A stretch of 64,000 nt of DNA from Hydractinia symbiolongicarpus. Taxonomy: Eukaryota; Cnidaria; Hydrozoa; Anthoathecata; Hydractiniidae. This document shows, one piece after another, positions 43,612 through 55,303 of this stretch. A model generated the notes under the pieces. That model was not told the DNA's origin. It was given only the letters and a program-made list of their open reading frames with translations, and did no database searches. The DNA lies in assembly GCF_029227915.1 (NCBI RefSeq), contig NC_079876.1:32593828-32657827 (forward strand), given 5' to 3'. A program made the position numbers and the translations under genes. The stretch's first letter is position 1. The number at the start of each line of letters is the position of its first letter.

Positions 43612-43825
43612 TTTATACTTTATTTTATACGTTATTTTAGGTTAGGATGAGAGCTTATTTCTTGTGTTGAATATCATTTGATTTCACTTTCGTTTTCTTC
43701 GAATTTTGGCGCCTAATTTTTATACTTTATTTTATACGTTATTTTAGGCTAAGATGAGAGCTTATTTCTTGTGTTGAATATCATTTGATTTCACTTTCGT
43801 TTTCTTCGAATTTTGGCGCCTAATT
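43612..43825 (-). promoter_or_regulatory. 107-bp tandem duplication with E2F-like sites upstream of Rep
   Basis: Two copies, period 107, of a segment running from TTTATACTTTATTTTATACG to GGCGCCTAATTTT. Each contains TTTTGGCGCC (43704-43713 and 43811-43820), a match to the E2F half-site TTTSSCGC. They lie 105-220 bp before the Rep start on the minus strand. S-phase control of a replication gene would make sense but is inference. Confidence 0.55.
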
Positions 43826-43979
43826 TTGCTTATCATTTCACTAGATTCGTTACAGAATAGTAGTCTCATAGAAACTAGGGTCAAGTCCACGTGTAAATTC
43901 GAGTTACAGAGGCCTTTTTGACTTTCTCTAGGAAGAAAAAAGCCACAACTCTTGTCAAATTTTTTTCTTGAAATTCAGA

Positions 43980-44183
43980 CAATCCCGCTCAAAAATAATG
44001 GCAGTAAACCTTTTTTTCATGTGTAGCAAGAGCTTGATAAGTACAAAGCCCCCTTTCCCCCAGTATCAATGTTCAAAAGTTGTGCTAACGCGTTTCCAAA
44101 CATTGATAATAGAGGAGAGGGGGTAAGAAAGGATTAAACTGTACTTTTTGTAGCTTACTGCCAATATATTTTGACCGGGATTG
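43980..44183. repeat. Right 204-bp terminal repeat
   Basis: Direct copy of 40108-40311. Starts CAATCCCGCTCAAAA (one change in the TIR) and ends TTTTGACCGGGATTG, followed by TA. Confidence 0.85.
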
Positions 44184-44501
44184 TAGCTGTGATAATATTT
44201 CTTTTCTAATGACAGCTGGTTCTACTATAGTTAGAGTTTGCAACGTTTTTTAAAAAAAGCAAAATCCCCTTCTTTGCAAGCATTTCCTAAAAGGATTGAC
44301 CGAAAATATAAAAGCGACAGAACACAACACAGCACAATAAATATTAAAGCAATTCAAAATGAATTGAATAGGTACAAATGAGATAAATAAAACTTATCAT
44401 AACGTGAATATCCTTAAACGAATAAATTCAAAATTATTCCATATTCATAAAAAAAGATAGTCTAGCTCCGTGGGCCGTTTCCTTTGTTTAGAAATTCGTA
44501 G

Positions 44502-45991
44502 TTGAAATATTGGCGACGGCCCGACGACACTACACAGCTTTTGAAAATGGCGGCGAACAGGAAGAATTTTCTCAGTGGGGAAGACCTTGATGATTTGTTT
44601 TATTTAATTGAGGGTGGATTTTTGGACGATGATGGTGATTTTACCGTGGATATAGATGCAGTTATATCTGAGGAATCATCTACCGTGGAAAATAGCGATA
44701 AATTTGTTTGTAATGAATGTGGAAAGTGACAAAAACAGGCAGAGGTTTGACAAGACATAAAAACGCCAAACACCAAGGGAAAAATAGTGAATCAGCTACT
44801 GAAAAAGCGTCTAGCTCTCTTTCTAAAGAGGAGCAGCTATTGAAGAAGTTCCACCCTTTGAAATTACGTGTCATTCTGGTTGAATGTGTCACCATAGTGA
44901 AGAAAGATATGTGTTTACCTGAGCAAACAAGGAGTGCATTTTCAAACATCAATTTTTCGGTTGATGAGGCTGTGGAACTCTGGGAAAAAATCAAATTTGT
45001 CATTGAGAAATACAGTGGAAGTGCTGAGAAATTTTATTCAGAGTTTTATGGATTATTGGATCAAAATCTTCCGCCTAAAAAATTTGCTGATGTCACCATA
45101 ACTAACACTTTGTTGATAGAAGTTGCTAACCATGTTCTGATTCATCTCTCTGGAACGATGATTTTGAGATAACAAGACAGCAATCTGCGATGATGGAACT
45201 AAGGGTCTAACGACCCTTGAAGTTAAAATTGTAGAGGTTACACCCTCTAAAGATCAAAACGCAATGCAAGATCTCCCTTTTTGCAAGGATAATCTGTAGA
45301 TTCAAGGTAATTGAACCAAACAACCCTCTCTACACAATACAATACGTACAACTAACGGGTCGGTACACCAAAACTGACAACATGAAAACAGAAGACAGAC
45401 ATAACGACCCTCGTCGCTTGATTTTTCGCCTGAAATGACAACCGAACGTCCACACAAAGAGTTAAAAAGTTTACAGTATCTTTCTGGTTATATTGTTCAT
45501 AAATTGCACACAAAATTCTGCTTCGGTAAACAGCAATCGAATGTAAACAAACAGTATGCTCTTGTATTGAAATATTGTAAGAGTGATGTAGATGACACAC
45601 AAACTTTGGTTAACATCCGTGATAGAGGTGGTTTGTGGAGAGTCAATCAAAGGACACAAAATATTTTTGTCAAATGTGAAAAGTTATTTCGTGAAAAACA
45701 TCTGCTTTTAATACCAAATTATGTGCTAAAGAACTAGTTCCCTCCATGTTAACCGATATTACTATACTGTCAAATTTCAAAATGATATGTGAGGGAATTG
45801 ATCCAAAAGTGAAAAAAGAGATTTGCATCAACCTACTTAAACATTTACTAACTCTGTTTGTTAGAGTTCGCACTTTTTCATATGCTGAAGACGTACGTGA
45901 AAAACACAAGGCTGCCAAGAAGAAAGGAAAGAAACGTTCATTAAGAACAGAACTGAAGCAAACTAGCATTGCAACTGACATGGGTCATTGA
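44502..45991 (+). pseudogene. Broken gene with a C2H2-like finger, cut by insertion S5
   Basis: Pieces in order: 44502-44729 (acidic N-terminus, then FVCNECGK), 44717-45158 in another frame (TGRGLTRHKNAKH completing the finger, then a helical region to EVANHVLIHLSG), the insertion S5, then 45435-45737 (LKSLQYLSGYIVHKLH, NIRDRGGLWRVN) and 45746-45991 in a further frame (basic C-terminus KKKGKKRS). The arrangement recalls multicopy cnidarian genes of probable transposon origin, ending in a YLAGYVVHK-like motif. At least two frameshifts and one insertion make it non-functional. The family is not securely named. Confidence 0.55.
45159..45408 (+). mobile_element. Short insertion S5, second copy of S4
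   Basis: From TGATTTTGAGATAACAAGACAGC to AAACAGAAGACAGACAT it is about 90% identical by eye to S4. AACGA flanks both sides (about 45154-45158 and 45402-45407), a possible short target duplication. It contains GTAGAGGTTACACCCTCTAAAG, a stem-loop, and TCTCCCTTTTTGCAAGG. It interrupts the coding region of the C2H2-like gene between HLSG and the YLSGYIVHK part. Confidence 0.65.
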
Positions 45992-46003
45992 ACTTTTCCA
46001 GTG

Positions 46004-46529
46004 CCGGACATGGACTATAATAACGGTCAAAAAGGCTATTTTTATAGCCAAACATTTTAAAAACACATTATTTTGGATATATGCCTACTACTTGCATACA
46101 TTCATTGTTCGGTAAGTTGAATAATTTTCAGGCTGAACGAGAAAAATAAATTTTGCAAACTTATATTACATTCATGGAAAAAATGTTTGCCGGACGAAAA
46201 TTTTGTGGTTTTAAAAATCTGCAAAATTTTTGCATTTTTGAGAGAAATTTATCAAAATATGTCAACAACAACAACAAAAATACCTAATACATACCTATAT
46301 ATCTAGGCGATAAGACATTATACCATACATATTCTCCCGGTTCCACAGTATAAAGGAAACCGGGTCTGTGAATAATTTCCAACAAGGTGTGCAATCATTC
46401 TCTAGTCCTTTTATATTGTTATATTGTTTTATATTATTAATTTATAATGCAGTATTTTATCATTTTAATGTTTTCAAAACATTTGTGGCTATAAAAATAG
46501 CCGGTTTGACAGTTTTTGTCCATGCCCGG
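46004..46529. mobile_element. MITE with CCGGRCATGGAC ends
   Basis: The left end CCGGACATGGAC.. AACGGTCAAAAAGGCTATTTTTATAGCC is mirrored by GGCTATAAAAATAGCCGG.. GTCCATGCCCGG at the right end (46482-46529). The inverted repeats are about 50 bp with gaps. GGCTATTTTTATAGCC is itself a palindrome at both ends. No transposase, and no convincing target duplication was found. Confidence 0.65.
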
Positions 46530-46581
46530 ACAGATTGTCAAGATGGTTCACTGTGTCTTTTTTCATTTCGGCAATGGTATA

Positions 46582-48856
46582 TCATGAATCAAGTTGAATC
46601 TGTCTTGCCCACGTACATTTCCAGAAATCGGTCTCACTGAATACTGTTTTTATTGTGTTGTCATTGTAACCGACATCTCTGACTGTTGGATTATCACGTC
46701 TTCGACCAATAGCACGTTGTCGACGAAAGTAATTTTCAAGATCATCTTCGCAAAATCTTTCTGAATGCACGTAGCTGTAAAAAAATAAAAAAAAAATAGA
46801 ATTAATCATTATATGCTGTTGAACTCAGGCTGCCTATTTTGATAAAAATAAGTTCACAAAAAGTTGCAAAGTATCAAATTTTTGTAAATCTTTTAAGACT
46901 TTTTTCCATCAAAACTTTCTCTCAATGTACGCAAAAAATATCCAATCTGTATTCACATACATACCTGATTCATGTTGTAGTAAAAACTTCACTACTTCAA
47001 TGAATGAATACACTGTTATCCGTAGACCTTCATATGTTTGCCACGAGATGAACATATTACATTTGGCTTGATCCGAAAAATTACCAGGTATGGTCTCGAT
47101 AGACTCCTTCCATTGCTTAAAGTACGACAAAAAACTTTCCAACCAAGCAAATCTCTCATCATCTACCGATTCATATGGTCGTAAAAATGGTTTTCGTTTC
47201 AATGCATGCTCTGTTGTATTTTTAACATTTAAACAATCAAAGAATTTATCCATTTTCAAACAAAATTCTGCAGTGCCAGATGCTTCAGCTGGACCAAATT
47301 GGTTCAAAACATTTCCAACAGTTTCACTCAATACTTGGGCTGTAAGTCGGACTCTCATGACAGAATATGGTGTAAGGTTGACATAATCACTTTTCAATTT
47401 TGGGACCAACTTCAAACCACTTTCCAAATCTTCATAATACAAATTTGAAATGTGTGACCAAAGAATAAAACATCCATTATTCCACATGAATCTTGTTGCT
47501 CTACCTGAACCAGAATTTGAAAGACAGCTTCTAGTTGTTCTGATAAGATGTGGAATGTCTGCAAAAAAGTAAATGAAACGTTCCTCCTTGCTAAAAACAT
47601 TTTTTGTACGATAAACGACATCTTTTCCGGTGTTTCTAGTTAAATTCTTGTGCATTCTAAAAAATTTACGGTTATATGAAACACCCTCAACAATAGCAGC
47701 AATGACTTTCAAATTTATACCTTTAAGGTAACATACAGCTCTCCAAAATATTGGCATTATTTGGGCAGATGTTGCTCCAGTTGTTGCAAATGTACATAAA
47801 CTATAAGACAATTGGTTGACAATACTTTTAACAAGAAATACCAATACATGAGATGCAAGTTCTTGAACATTTTGTAAGGTAGCAAAGTTAGTATGTATAT
47901 CCCTAGGTCAACAAAACCTATAAGTTCACCGGTATGTTTATCCCACACTAAATCTTCCTGGATCTTCATTTCATCAAATAAAAGTAAAACATATCCCTCA
48001 GGATCAGTAAAATTACCAGTTTTTTGTGCTAACTCTTGAATTATAGCAGAATTGAAACCACGTGTTGGTCTAATGTAATTCTTATAATCTCGAAGTGTAA
48101 GTAAACTTGGTAGAACTTAAATCCCAGAGCCAGTTTTCGCATCATATCGCAGGTCATTATAAACAGAAGATGACTTTGCAGCTAAGTTGAGACAATATTT
48201 TATTACCATGGGATGATAACGAACACTACTAGCACACGAGGAATTAACATAATTTTGTTGTTTCTCCCAAAACAATTTCATAAAATCAGGAACATCTTTT
48301 TTGTACACCAGAAAATAATGTTATGAAGTCATTATTTAATTCATTACTAATTGGCTGACTTTCTTTTTCCAATGCACTTTTCATTCTAGCCAAATCTTGT
48401 TCCAACTGCTTACAATGCAATCGCTGTCCTTGAATATACAATTTCAAACGTTGATTTGAGGTGTGTTTGTGATTTGAGCATTTAGTTTGGCAGGTTGGTT
48501 TGAAACAACAGATTTTCGGTTTTTGTCATAAATTATATTCATATTGAATGACTCACAGTTACCACATGGATTGCTAAGATTTACCAAAATGTTACAATTG
48601 TTGGAACGTTAATACTGATCCTGATGCAACCTTGATTTGAATAAGGATTTCTGATAATTGTTATAATCAAAATGTTTTGGGACAACATGTTTCTGAAAGT
48701 TTACTTCTTTGTCAGGATCTGGTGTTTCAATACCATGACATATGTTGTAACTATTCAGCTCAGCAATAAGGTTTGACAGGGTGACATTATGAAATGACCG
48801 GTCATTCGATAAATAAAATTGATGCTGTTCAGGTAACATCCAACCATAAACTCTTC
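46582..48856 (-). pseudogene. THAP9 / P-element-like transposase, C-terminal three-quarters
   Basis: This continues a gene that starts at 58470 and is separated from it by an 8.9-kb insertion. From RVYGWMLPEQHQFYLSND at the breakpoint it runs through the coiled-coil region (QRLHCKQLEQDLARMKSAL), FMKLFWEKQQ, SVRYHPMVIKYCLNLAAK, DLVWDKHTGELIGFVDLG, FATTGATSAQ, FFADIPHLIRTTRSCLSN, RFMWNNGCFILWSHI, KFFDCLNV and RFAWLESF. An intron (about 46960-46775) precedes the last exon: SERFCEDDLENYFRRQRA. Defects include a TAA at about 48117, frameshifts near 48300 and 47907, and the insertion. P-like transposases use a RNase H fold with an inserted GTP-binding domain. Confidence 0.8.
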
Positions 48857-49567
48857 TCGGCGACGTTAAGGCGCATTCTGAATGCCGCGGTATTTTTAAC
48901 TCGCCTGCTACAATTTTACACTATGGCGAGTAATGTTGTTACGCGCTATCTGGTCCGCGTTTTTCAACTAAAATAGTCATGTTGCGCGGCCTCGTGGCAT
49001 TTTTGAATTTGATATAAAGCTTTGCCCTGACAGTCATCATTGTTGATTGTTGGTTCACATTTGAAGATTTAAAGAGGGGAAAAGAGTTATACAAACAAAT
49101 AAATGGTAAGTCAGTTCTTTATTAATATTATTGATAAATAAACTTTTGGAATATTACAGTTTTATTGAGTATATAGCTACCTAGCTAGCAAAATGATTTT
49201 TATTTGCTGATATTGGCTATTCCTCATTGTGAAGATTTTTGTTCTAAGAGAGCATTCTAAGACTGGTATTTTAATGTCTTGGTTATCCCCTAGAATGAAT
49301 TATCCAGGAAGATGTGGATTTAAGGTAAAAATTCAATGGATAGTAGCTAGCTAGCTATTATATAAGAAATGTAAAATGGGCCATTTTGTGTAAGCTGTTG
49401 ACCAGCCTATTCAAAATATTATTTTGAGTCTCTAGCTATATCTATTAATGCTAAAAAAATTATTTCAACCTTTACGCCACTTTTCTCTTTCAAGTGGACA
49501 GGTAAACAAATTATAACTATAATAATATATATTTTATTTTTTTGTTTGCAGACAAAAGTTAAATATA

Positions 49568-50041
49568 TTCTTGCGGTCGGAACGTTCTCCTTCGTTGCTC
49601 TCCCATGGGGTACAAAGTGGGCTTTTCACAGTCAAACCTTCACAATAGAAATCTTAAGCAAACAGAATTTACAAGCAAAACGGCGTTAAAATGTCACGAA
49701 ATGGCAAAAATTAAGCAGTATCTAAAACATCTATATTATAATACCCGTATACGTCTGTCTGTCACGCAAAATGGTACCGCAAGTAGCGACACGCGTGCAA
49801 TGCTGTATAAAAGGACGGGCGAACCCGTGGATTTTTCCAACGGCCACTGACTAGTATTAAAGATTTGACTAAAAAAAAAAAAAGAATTCGTGGAAAAATC
49901 CAGTATTGTATTTATAAAGGTTTCGCCACAAAAACATTACGATTACGGTATTTGTACACCATTTCATAATGGCTGCTTAATGTGAATACTGGCCCATGGA
50001 TTGGTTCAACCAGTATTATGACGCGAATCCGACCGCAAGAA
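49568..50041. mobile_element. 474-bp MITE with TTCTTGCGGTCGGA ends and TA duplication
   Basis: TTCTTGCGGTCGGA at 49568 and TCCGACCGCAAGAA at 50028-50041, flanked by TA on both sides (49566-49567 and 50042-50043). A TA target is typical of Tc1/mariner. The interior includes GTGGATTTTTCCAACGG and a small ORF of no recognised family. It sits inside the 8.9-kb element and is younger than it. Confidence 0.75.
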
Positions 50042-50239
50042 TAGAAAGGTGTGACTTTTTACTGCCTGTCAATTATTCATATTTTTCCTGTATGTAACTG
50101 CGCTACATTTTGTTCAACACGTCTCTCCACTGTAAATTAAAGATTATATGCTCATATATATAATATAATTTAATATAATATAATTTGCAACAACGCAACA
50201 ATTTCTACTGGGCAAAAATTGACTCTTTTATGATTTGTT

Positions 50240-50968
50240 TTATAAATCAAGTTCCTTTTTTAAGGCAGCACAATATTTTAATAATGTTAAAATATTTTTG
50301 TATTTTGCCAACTCATTCTCACTTTTTGGGATCATTGACAATGCTGTGCTGTTTGTGCCAATGCAGCTCAACTCCAAGTTCTTTAATTTCTTTTTTATAT
50401 TTTCCTCTGTCAATTTTAACTTCACCTCAACTTCTGCTATAATTTGCAGGTATTTTTCTTTTCCTAATTGACATGGATTAGCCTTCATTTCCTTTCTGGT
50501 TTTATTGTACTGGTATATTAGTGGAATGTCCCCAATAACAGCTTTCATCATGAGAGAAGTTCTTGACAGCTCAGAAGTGGATGATGAGGTAGGACATAGA
50601 GGTGGTTGGAATTTAAAACCTGTAATGTTTCCTTGTTTTTTTTTGTGTTTCAGGTGATGAGATATTGGTAGCATTCTCATAAATTGGTGATAATTGATGC
50701 AGGGGAGTATTTAAATTGGTTGCAGAAACAGCATGTGGTGTTGAAGCAACTTGTGGCGGAAATAAGGAGGTTGGTGTTAAGTTGTTTTCAGTGCTAGTAG
50801 TGGTAGTATTGTGTTTGTTAGCTTTTGGAGTTGTGATTGGACTTTCTACGTAATTTTCAAATCTTTTTAAACTTTTCAGTACCATCTTTTTGTCATCTTT
50901 TCCAGTTACTTTCAACGCAGGTACACAATGCTTATTAACTAAGCATTTTTCCCACAATCTAAAGGTAT
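50240..50968 (-). pseudogene. Second gene of the 8.9-kb element (coiled-coil C-terminus)
   Basis: On the minus strand an exon starts after TACCTTTAG at about 50968 (LWEKCLVNKHCVPALKV, then a Ser/Thr/Pro-rich stretch). It changes frame at a run of nine A near 50650, then continues with SSTSELSRTSLMMKAVIG and a Lys/Glu-rich helix (KLTEENIKKKLKNLEL) to the stop at 50240. The A-run slip is either a mutation or a sequencing error. No known domain was recognised. It may be an accessory protein or the 3' end of a larger gene. Confidence 0.4.
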
Positions 50969-51361
50969 AACAGTTACACATATAAAATATACATACATTC
51001 TCAGCCATTATATGCACAATGGTAAGGGTGTGCAGAAATTACCATGATTCTTCGTTCATGGTAATTTCTTATTCATTATTTTCAAAAAGTTTTCATATAT
51101 GTACCTTACATCTAGTTTTTGTACGCAAATAAAGAAAGTATTGTAAGCGAAATATTTTGACATCAGATTTGTAATAATCAAAATAGGTATGTATACAAAG
51201 GAAAATGACAGTTAATAAACTTTGTAAATTTTTCTGAAAGGTTAAACAATGTCAAAGTATTATAAAAATTGTTGATAATATAATTTAGCACCAAATAGTA
51301 AAATTAAGACACTTGAAGTTTTAAAATGTTTTATTATTTTAAATTGCTTGCATCAACATTG

Positions 51362-54300
51362 CTAGGTACTGCAAGAAAGAGCTAAATGTGAATACCGTTG
51401 AAGGTATTGTTCTTCCTCTTTTAGTGTTGACGATCGATAATAATGAAGAATCAAGGAACTGTCACCAGGTAGAGAATCAACAATTTTAAATATAATTCCA
51501 TCACTGGTTTCTTCCAACCATTTATGTGAATCCAATAGAAAGTCAGCTATTCTTTTTAAAAAGCATTCATGATCATTTGGATATTTCTCTATCCAAAAGA
51601 ATGGTATCACGATCCCTGTTATAAAAATACTACACAATAATATTAAGCAAAGAAACGCATTTTATATTTTTTTATAAATAATAGAACTATTGCTGTTTTC
51701 TTCATTAATGTAAATACTTCAGCCATAGCAATCTAAAAATTAGGGCGACGTCAATTTTAATTTCACCATCATTTCATGGCAGTTGATTAGTTGATTGAAA
51801 GGACGTTCTGTTCTATGTAACCAGAGCACAAATAACATAATCTTTTTTATATATCAAATTAAAAAATAAAGTATAAAGTCAAAACGCAAAATATCGATAG
51901 CACATTGGGTAAAATATAGAACCTACCTGTTGAATGTCTCTGTATTCTTTGGGAAAGTTCCTCAAATGATTTATCTTTGCTCACTGCATTTTGGCCTGCA
52001 CCTAATTTTATTGCGGCTTGCATTCTGATCAGGGCATTACATATGATGTTTTCTGGATGGTTATTTGATGTAAGTTTAGTTACGGTCTTGATGGGATTAA
52101 AACTAGCCTCTTCTTTTTCAGTGTTGGCTGTACGACCAGAAACAAGACGTAGCTGTGTGCCAGAATGTCTGATAATTGAATGGCAATACACACCAAAAAA
52201 TTTCCTGTGTCAGTGATGTTAATTTACCACGGATATGGAGTTTTATCAACATGGCGTGGTGGTGTGTTGCAATTATCAAATGCAGAATACTTGGCATACT
52301 TCTTCTATTTGCTGGCAAGTACAATATTTCCTGGATCTTTGAAAGTGAGATCAGCAGTTTCAATGCAAAGTGGCCTAATAACAAGAAAAGACTAGTTTAT
52401 ACATTGGTGTAAGTTATATTTGTTATGTTTATTTTGGTCCCATATTCAGGTGCAACTAAATCTTCAGATAATAATACTGTAGCCCTAATTTAGAAATATA
52501 GTAAATATTTACCTTCTAAATTTTTTAATGCCCAATTTGTTACGATCAGCAGGCTTCTTCTGTAATCAGAGGCATTTTTTGCTTCCTTGTTATTAAACGA
52601 AGCCTCAATTATTTCTAATAAAGTCTTCTTCTTTGCACCTACATGATGTGGAAGCTCACAGTAGATATTTTTAATGTAGTTTGACACATCATGCAAAGGT
52701 TCATTATTTAATATCTCATATACCTCAAGATTGAGCTCACTCAAAGGTCTATGGGACTTCCCAAACATGAGGGCTGGTAACCTTTGAATTCCATGCATTT
52801 CCTCTTAAAGCGAGTTGTTTAACTCCTTTGTAGGGAGATCACAGGAGAACCTTATTTTTCGTTGATGAAGTTCGTTTATCAGCTCATGCTTCTTCAATCC
52901 ATTATGTAACTTTACTGCTCCACTTTTAAGTTTATCGCATGATTCGACAGAAGATTAAGCATGGCTGACCCGATCTTGCAAGGACAGATGCTGTTGTTTA
53001 AAAGTATGTACAAGACTACTAACACAATCAGCGTGTACAGAGCATGAATGGCAAAAAAAATTGCCACCTTTTTGCTGCCCAGCTTCAAATGCCGCTGCGG
53101 GACTGTCACCCTTGAAAAATCTCATTACATCAGTTATACCATGTCCAACACTTTTCCTCATTTCTATGATATCTTTGCAGCGTTCATTTGAATATAAAAG
53201 CTGCTGGTCAGTTGCAGGACATCTGGCCAAAATGTAAAACTCCGGCTTTTCAATCACAGCTTGCACATTTATTTTTGTTTTAGTATTTTCCATATACTCG
53301 TCATCTGTGAGAAATAAAGCAGGGTCGTACATACATGCAACAAGCATGAGGACATGGCTGTGGCTAGCTATAGATGACCCATCATGCCAAAACATCAAAT
53401 GACGCCTCCTTTCAAAACACTTCAAGGTATGTACATACTCTTCTGAAGGCATTTTTTCACTGAACTCGTTAATTCTTTTTAAGTTAAGAATCAATTCTTC
53501 TTGTGTCATGTTTTCATAATCCTTATCAGATCATAGTCGCATAAATGGCAAATGCTTTTCCAACATGTCCTTTCTTATTTCTGTTAAAGGCATTTTCCGT
53601 CCACTGACCTCAACAGTTTCATGTATTATCTTGTCCTCTTTTAAAATTGCTTTGGTGAATGACTGTGGCACAATCAGATCTCCAAGTGAGTATTCCCCTG
53701 TGGTTATTTTATCTTTTAGTTTTTCATTAACTTTGTTGTTTCCACGGGAAAGGACATGTTCTTAAAGTTAGGGATGTCCAGTCTAAAAAAATTGTGTCAT
53801 TTTTAAATAAATTGTTGCTGTGCAAACCTGCTAGATTAAAAAAAAGACTACACAAGAACTAGAATTATTGATTTTAGCAGTTTCTAAAAATGTGTGATTC
53901 CGATGTATAATAATACTAACTTCCGTTTTTTTCTTCTCACTTTAGTAAATTCAGTGCTAAGTTGGTTTGCTGTTACACAGTTTCGAAACCTGGCCAAATT
54001 GCATCCATTGTTAATTAGCAGTTCTTTTAAAACTTGCCCACAGTTTTGTGGTTGAATACCTGAATATAGATACTAAATTGGTAAGTTAACTTGCTACATG
54101 ATAAAAAGATCTTACAAGCATGACGTTCAAAAACGTGGAGTTACAAACCACAAATTTTCATGTCTGCTATCAAGACCAATTTATTGAAAAGGAAATAGAT
54201 AACCACGTTTTTGTATAAGAACATGCAAGACCACATCAAGTTTTATAAAATAATTAAAAATCGAAGGGAGACTGACCATTACTATTAACTAATTTATGTC

Positions 54301-55303
54301 GTCTTGCTAAATCGCTAAAATTAATCTGATGTCCTTCTGGATAATTGTTGATTTCTTCCGAACATTCGCTTTTGTTCCACTCGAAGTTTTCCAGCTGTCC
54401 GGTGTGGCTATGAGGTCTTTTAAGGCCCTTGAAAATTAAATAAATTTATTGATATTGGTATTATCATTACCTGAACAATATCATTCCGACAATTGAAACA
54501 GCATTCTTTACCTGTGTAATTTTTGCGACATTGTCATTTGTCCGTTTTACAGCATCGATTTTGCTTTCAAAGCTTAAATGCAACCGCAGTTTATCTCTGT
54601 TTCGTAACGAGATAGGTACTCCATAAGCACTAAAGAACAAGCAAAAAACAAACTTTTTAATGTTGCTTAATTTATATTTTAGATAAAGCATGCCGACTGT
54701 TATGTACTTATTGATTTTGGTCTAAATTAACAACAAACTTCATACCGTTCAACAGATGTTTCCGCCCACTGATGCTCAATATCTTTTTTTTGCTGTGCGG
54801 AAAAGACATCGTTTATCGCTCTCCTTTTTCTCCAGCAACATTGTTTCAAACTGGGATGTAAACGAACTCTCGAATCTTGATGCAAATTCGTCATTTCGTC
54901 ATTCGATTCTACGCGTAAAACAAATAATTCACATATATTTATTTAAATACTTTGTAAATTTGTATAGATTATATATACGAAACGTCTACTTAAAAAATAA
55001 AATATAACAGCCAAACCTTCATTTCCTTTTCCCTGAATAAGCCGCTCCTCTCTGCTTTTATTTTAAACGAGTTTTTTTCGCGGGAAATAACGCCAAAAAC
55101 TGTTTAAAACTTTCTTGACAACCAAGACAGTTCTGAAGGCTGTGTGTCTTTCTCTTCTCCACTGATAAATTCAGCCAAGCTTTAAACGAGAAGCATTCTA
55201 GCAACTTATCTCTTAAAGCAGTATGACGTTTCGCTAACCCTCGTACATTTTCAACGATTTTAGGGAAGTTGCGTGTAAAAGTGTTGTAGTCCACTCCGCT
55301 CAT
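51362..55303 (-). pseudogene. Multi-exon transposase-like gene of the 8.9-kb element
   Basis: Minus-strand exons in order: 55303 to about 55060 (MSGVDYNTFTRNFPKIVENV, KTHSLQNCLGCQESFKQ), about 54920-54745, 54635-54515 (YGVPISLRNRDKLRL), about 54425-54285 (KRPHSHTG.., INFSDLARRHKLVNSNG), about 54060-53930 (QNCGQVLKELLINNG), 53765-52515 (long central exon: HLMFWHDGSSIASHSHVL, MRFFKGDSPAAAFEAGQQKGGNFFC, LHDVSNYIKNIY), about 52400-51927, and 51622-51362. The exon chain matches a multicopy cnidarian gene family I know only as uncharacterised. Defects are TGA at 53531, TAA at 52955, TAA at 52805 and a frameshift near 52190. All three stops fit single C-to-T changes (CGA or CAA originals). Function in transposition is inferred from its place between the TIRs. 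Confidence 0.6.

Larger units (their letters stand above)
40108..44183. mobile_element. Composite Tc1/mariner element carrying a Rep gene
   Basis: The 4076-bp unit is bounded by TA on both sides (40106-40107 and 44184-44185). Outside these, CAGC on the left and GCTG on the right are the original target. Both ends are 204-bp direct copies of one sequence (40108-40311 and 43980-44183, about 95% identical). Each copy in turn begins CAATCCCGGTCAAAA and ends TTTTGACCGGGATTG. The inner borders lack TA (GGATTG-TC and GA-CAATCC), so the two copies did not insert singly; the whole unit moved or formed as one. Inside are a Tc1 transposase on plus, a Rep on minus, and a repeat array between their 3' ends. 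Confidence 0.8.
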
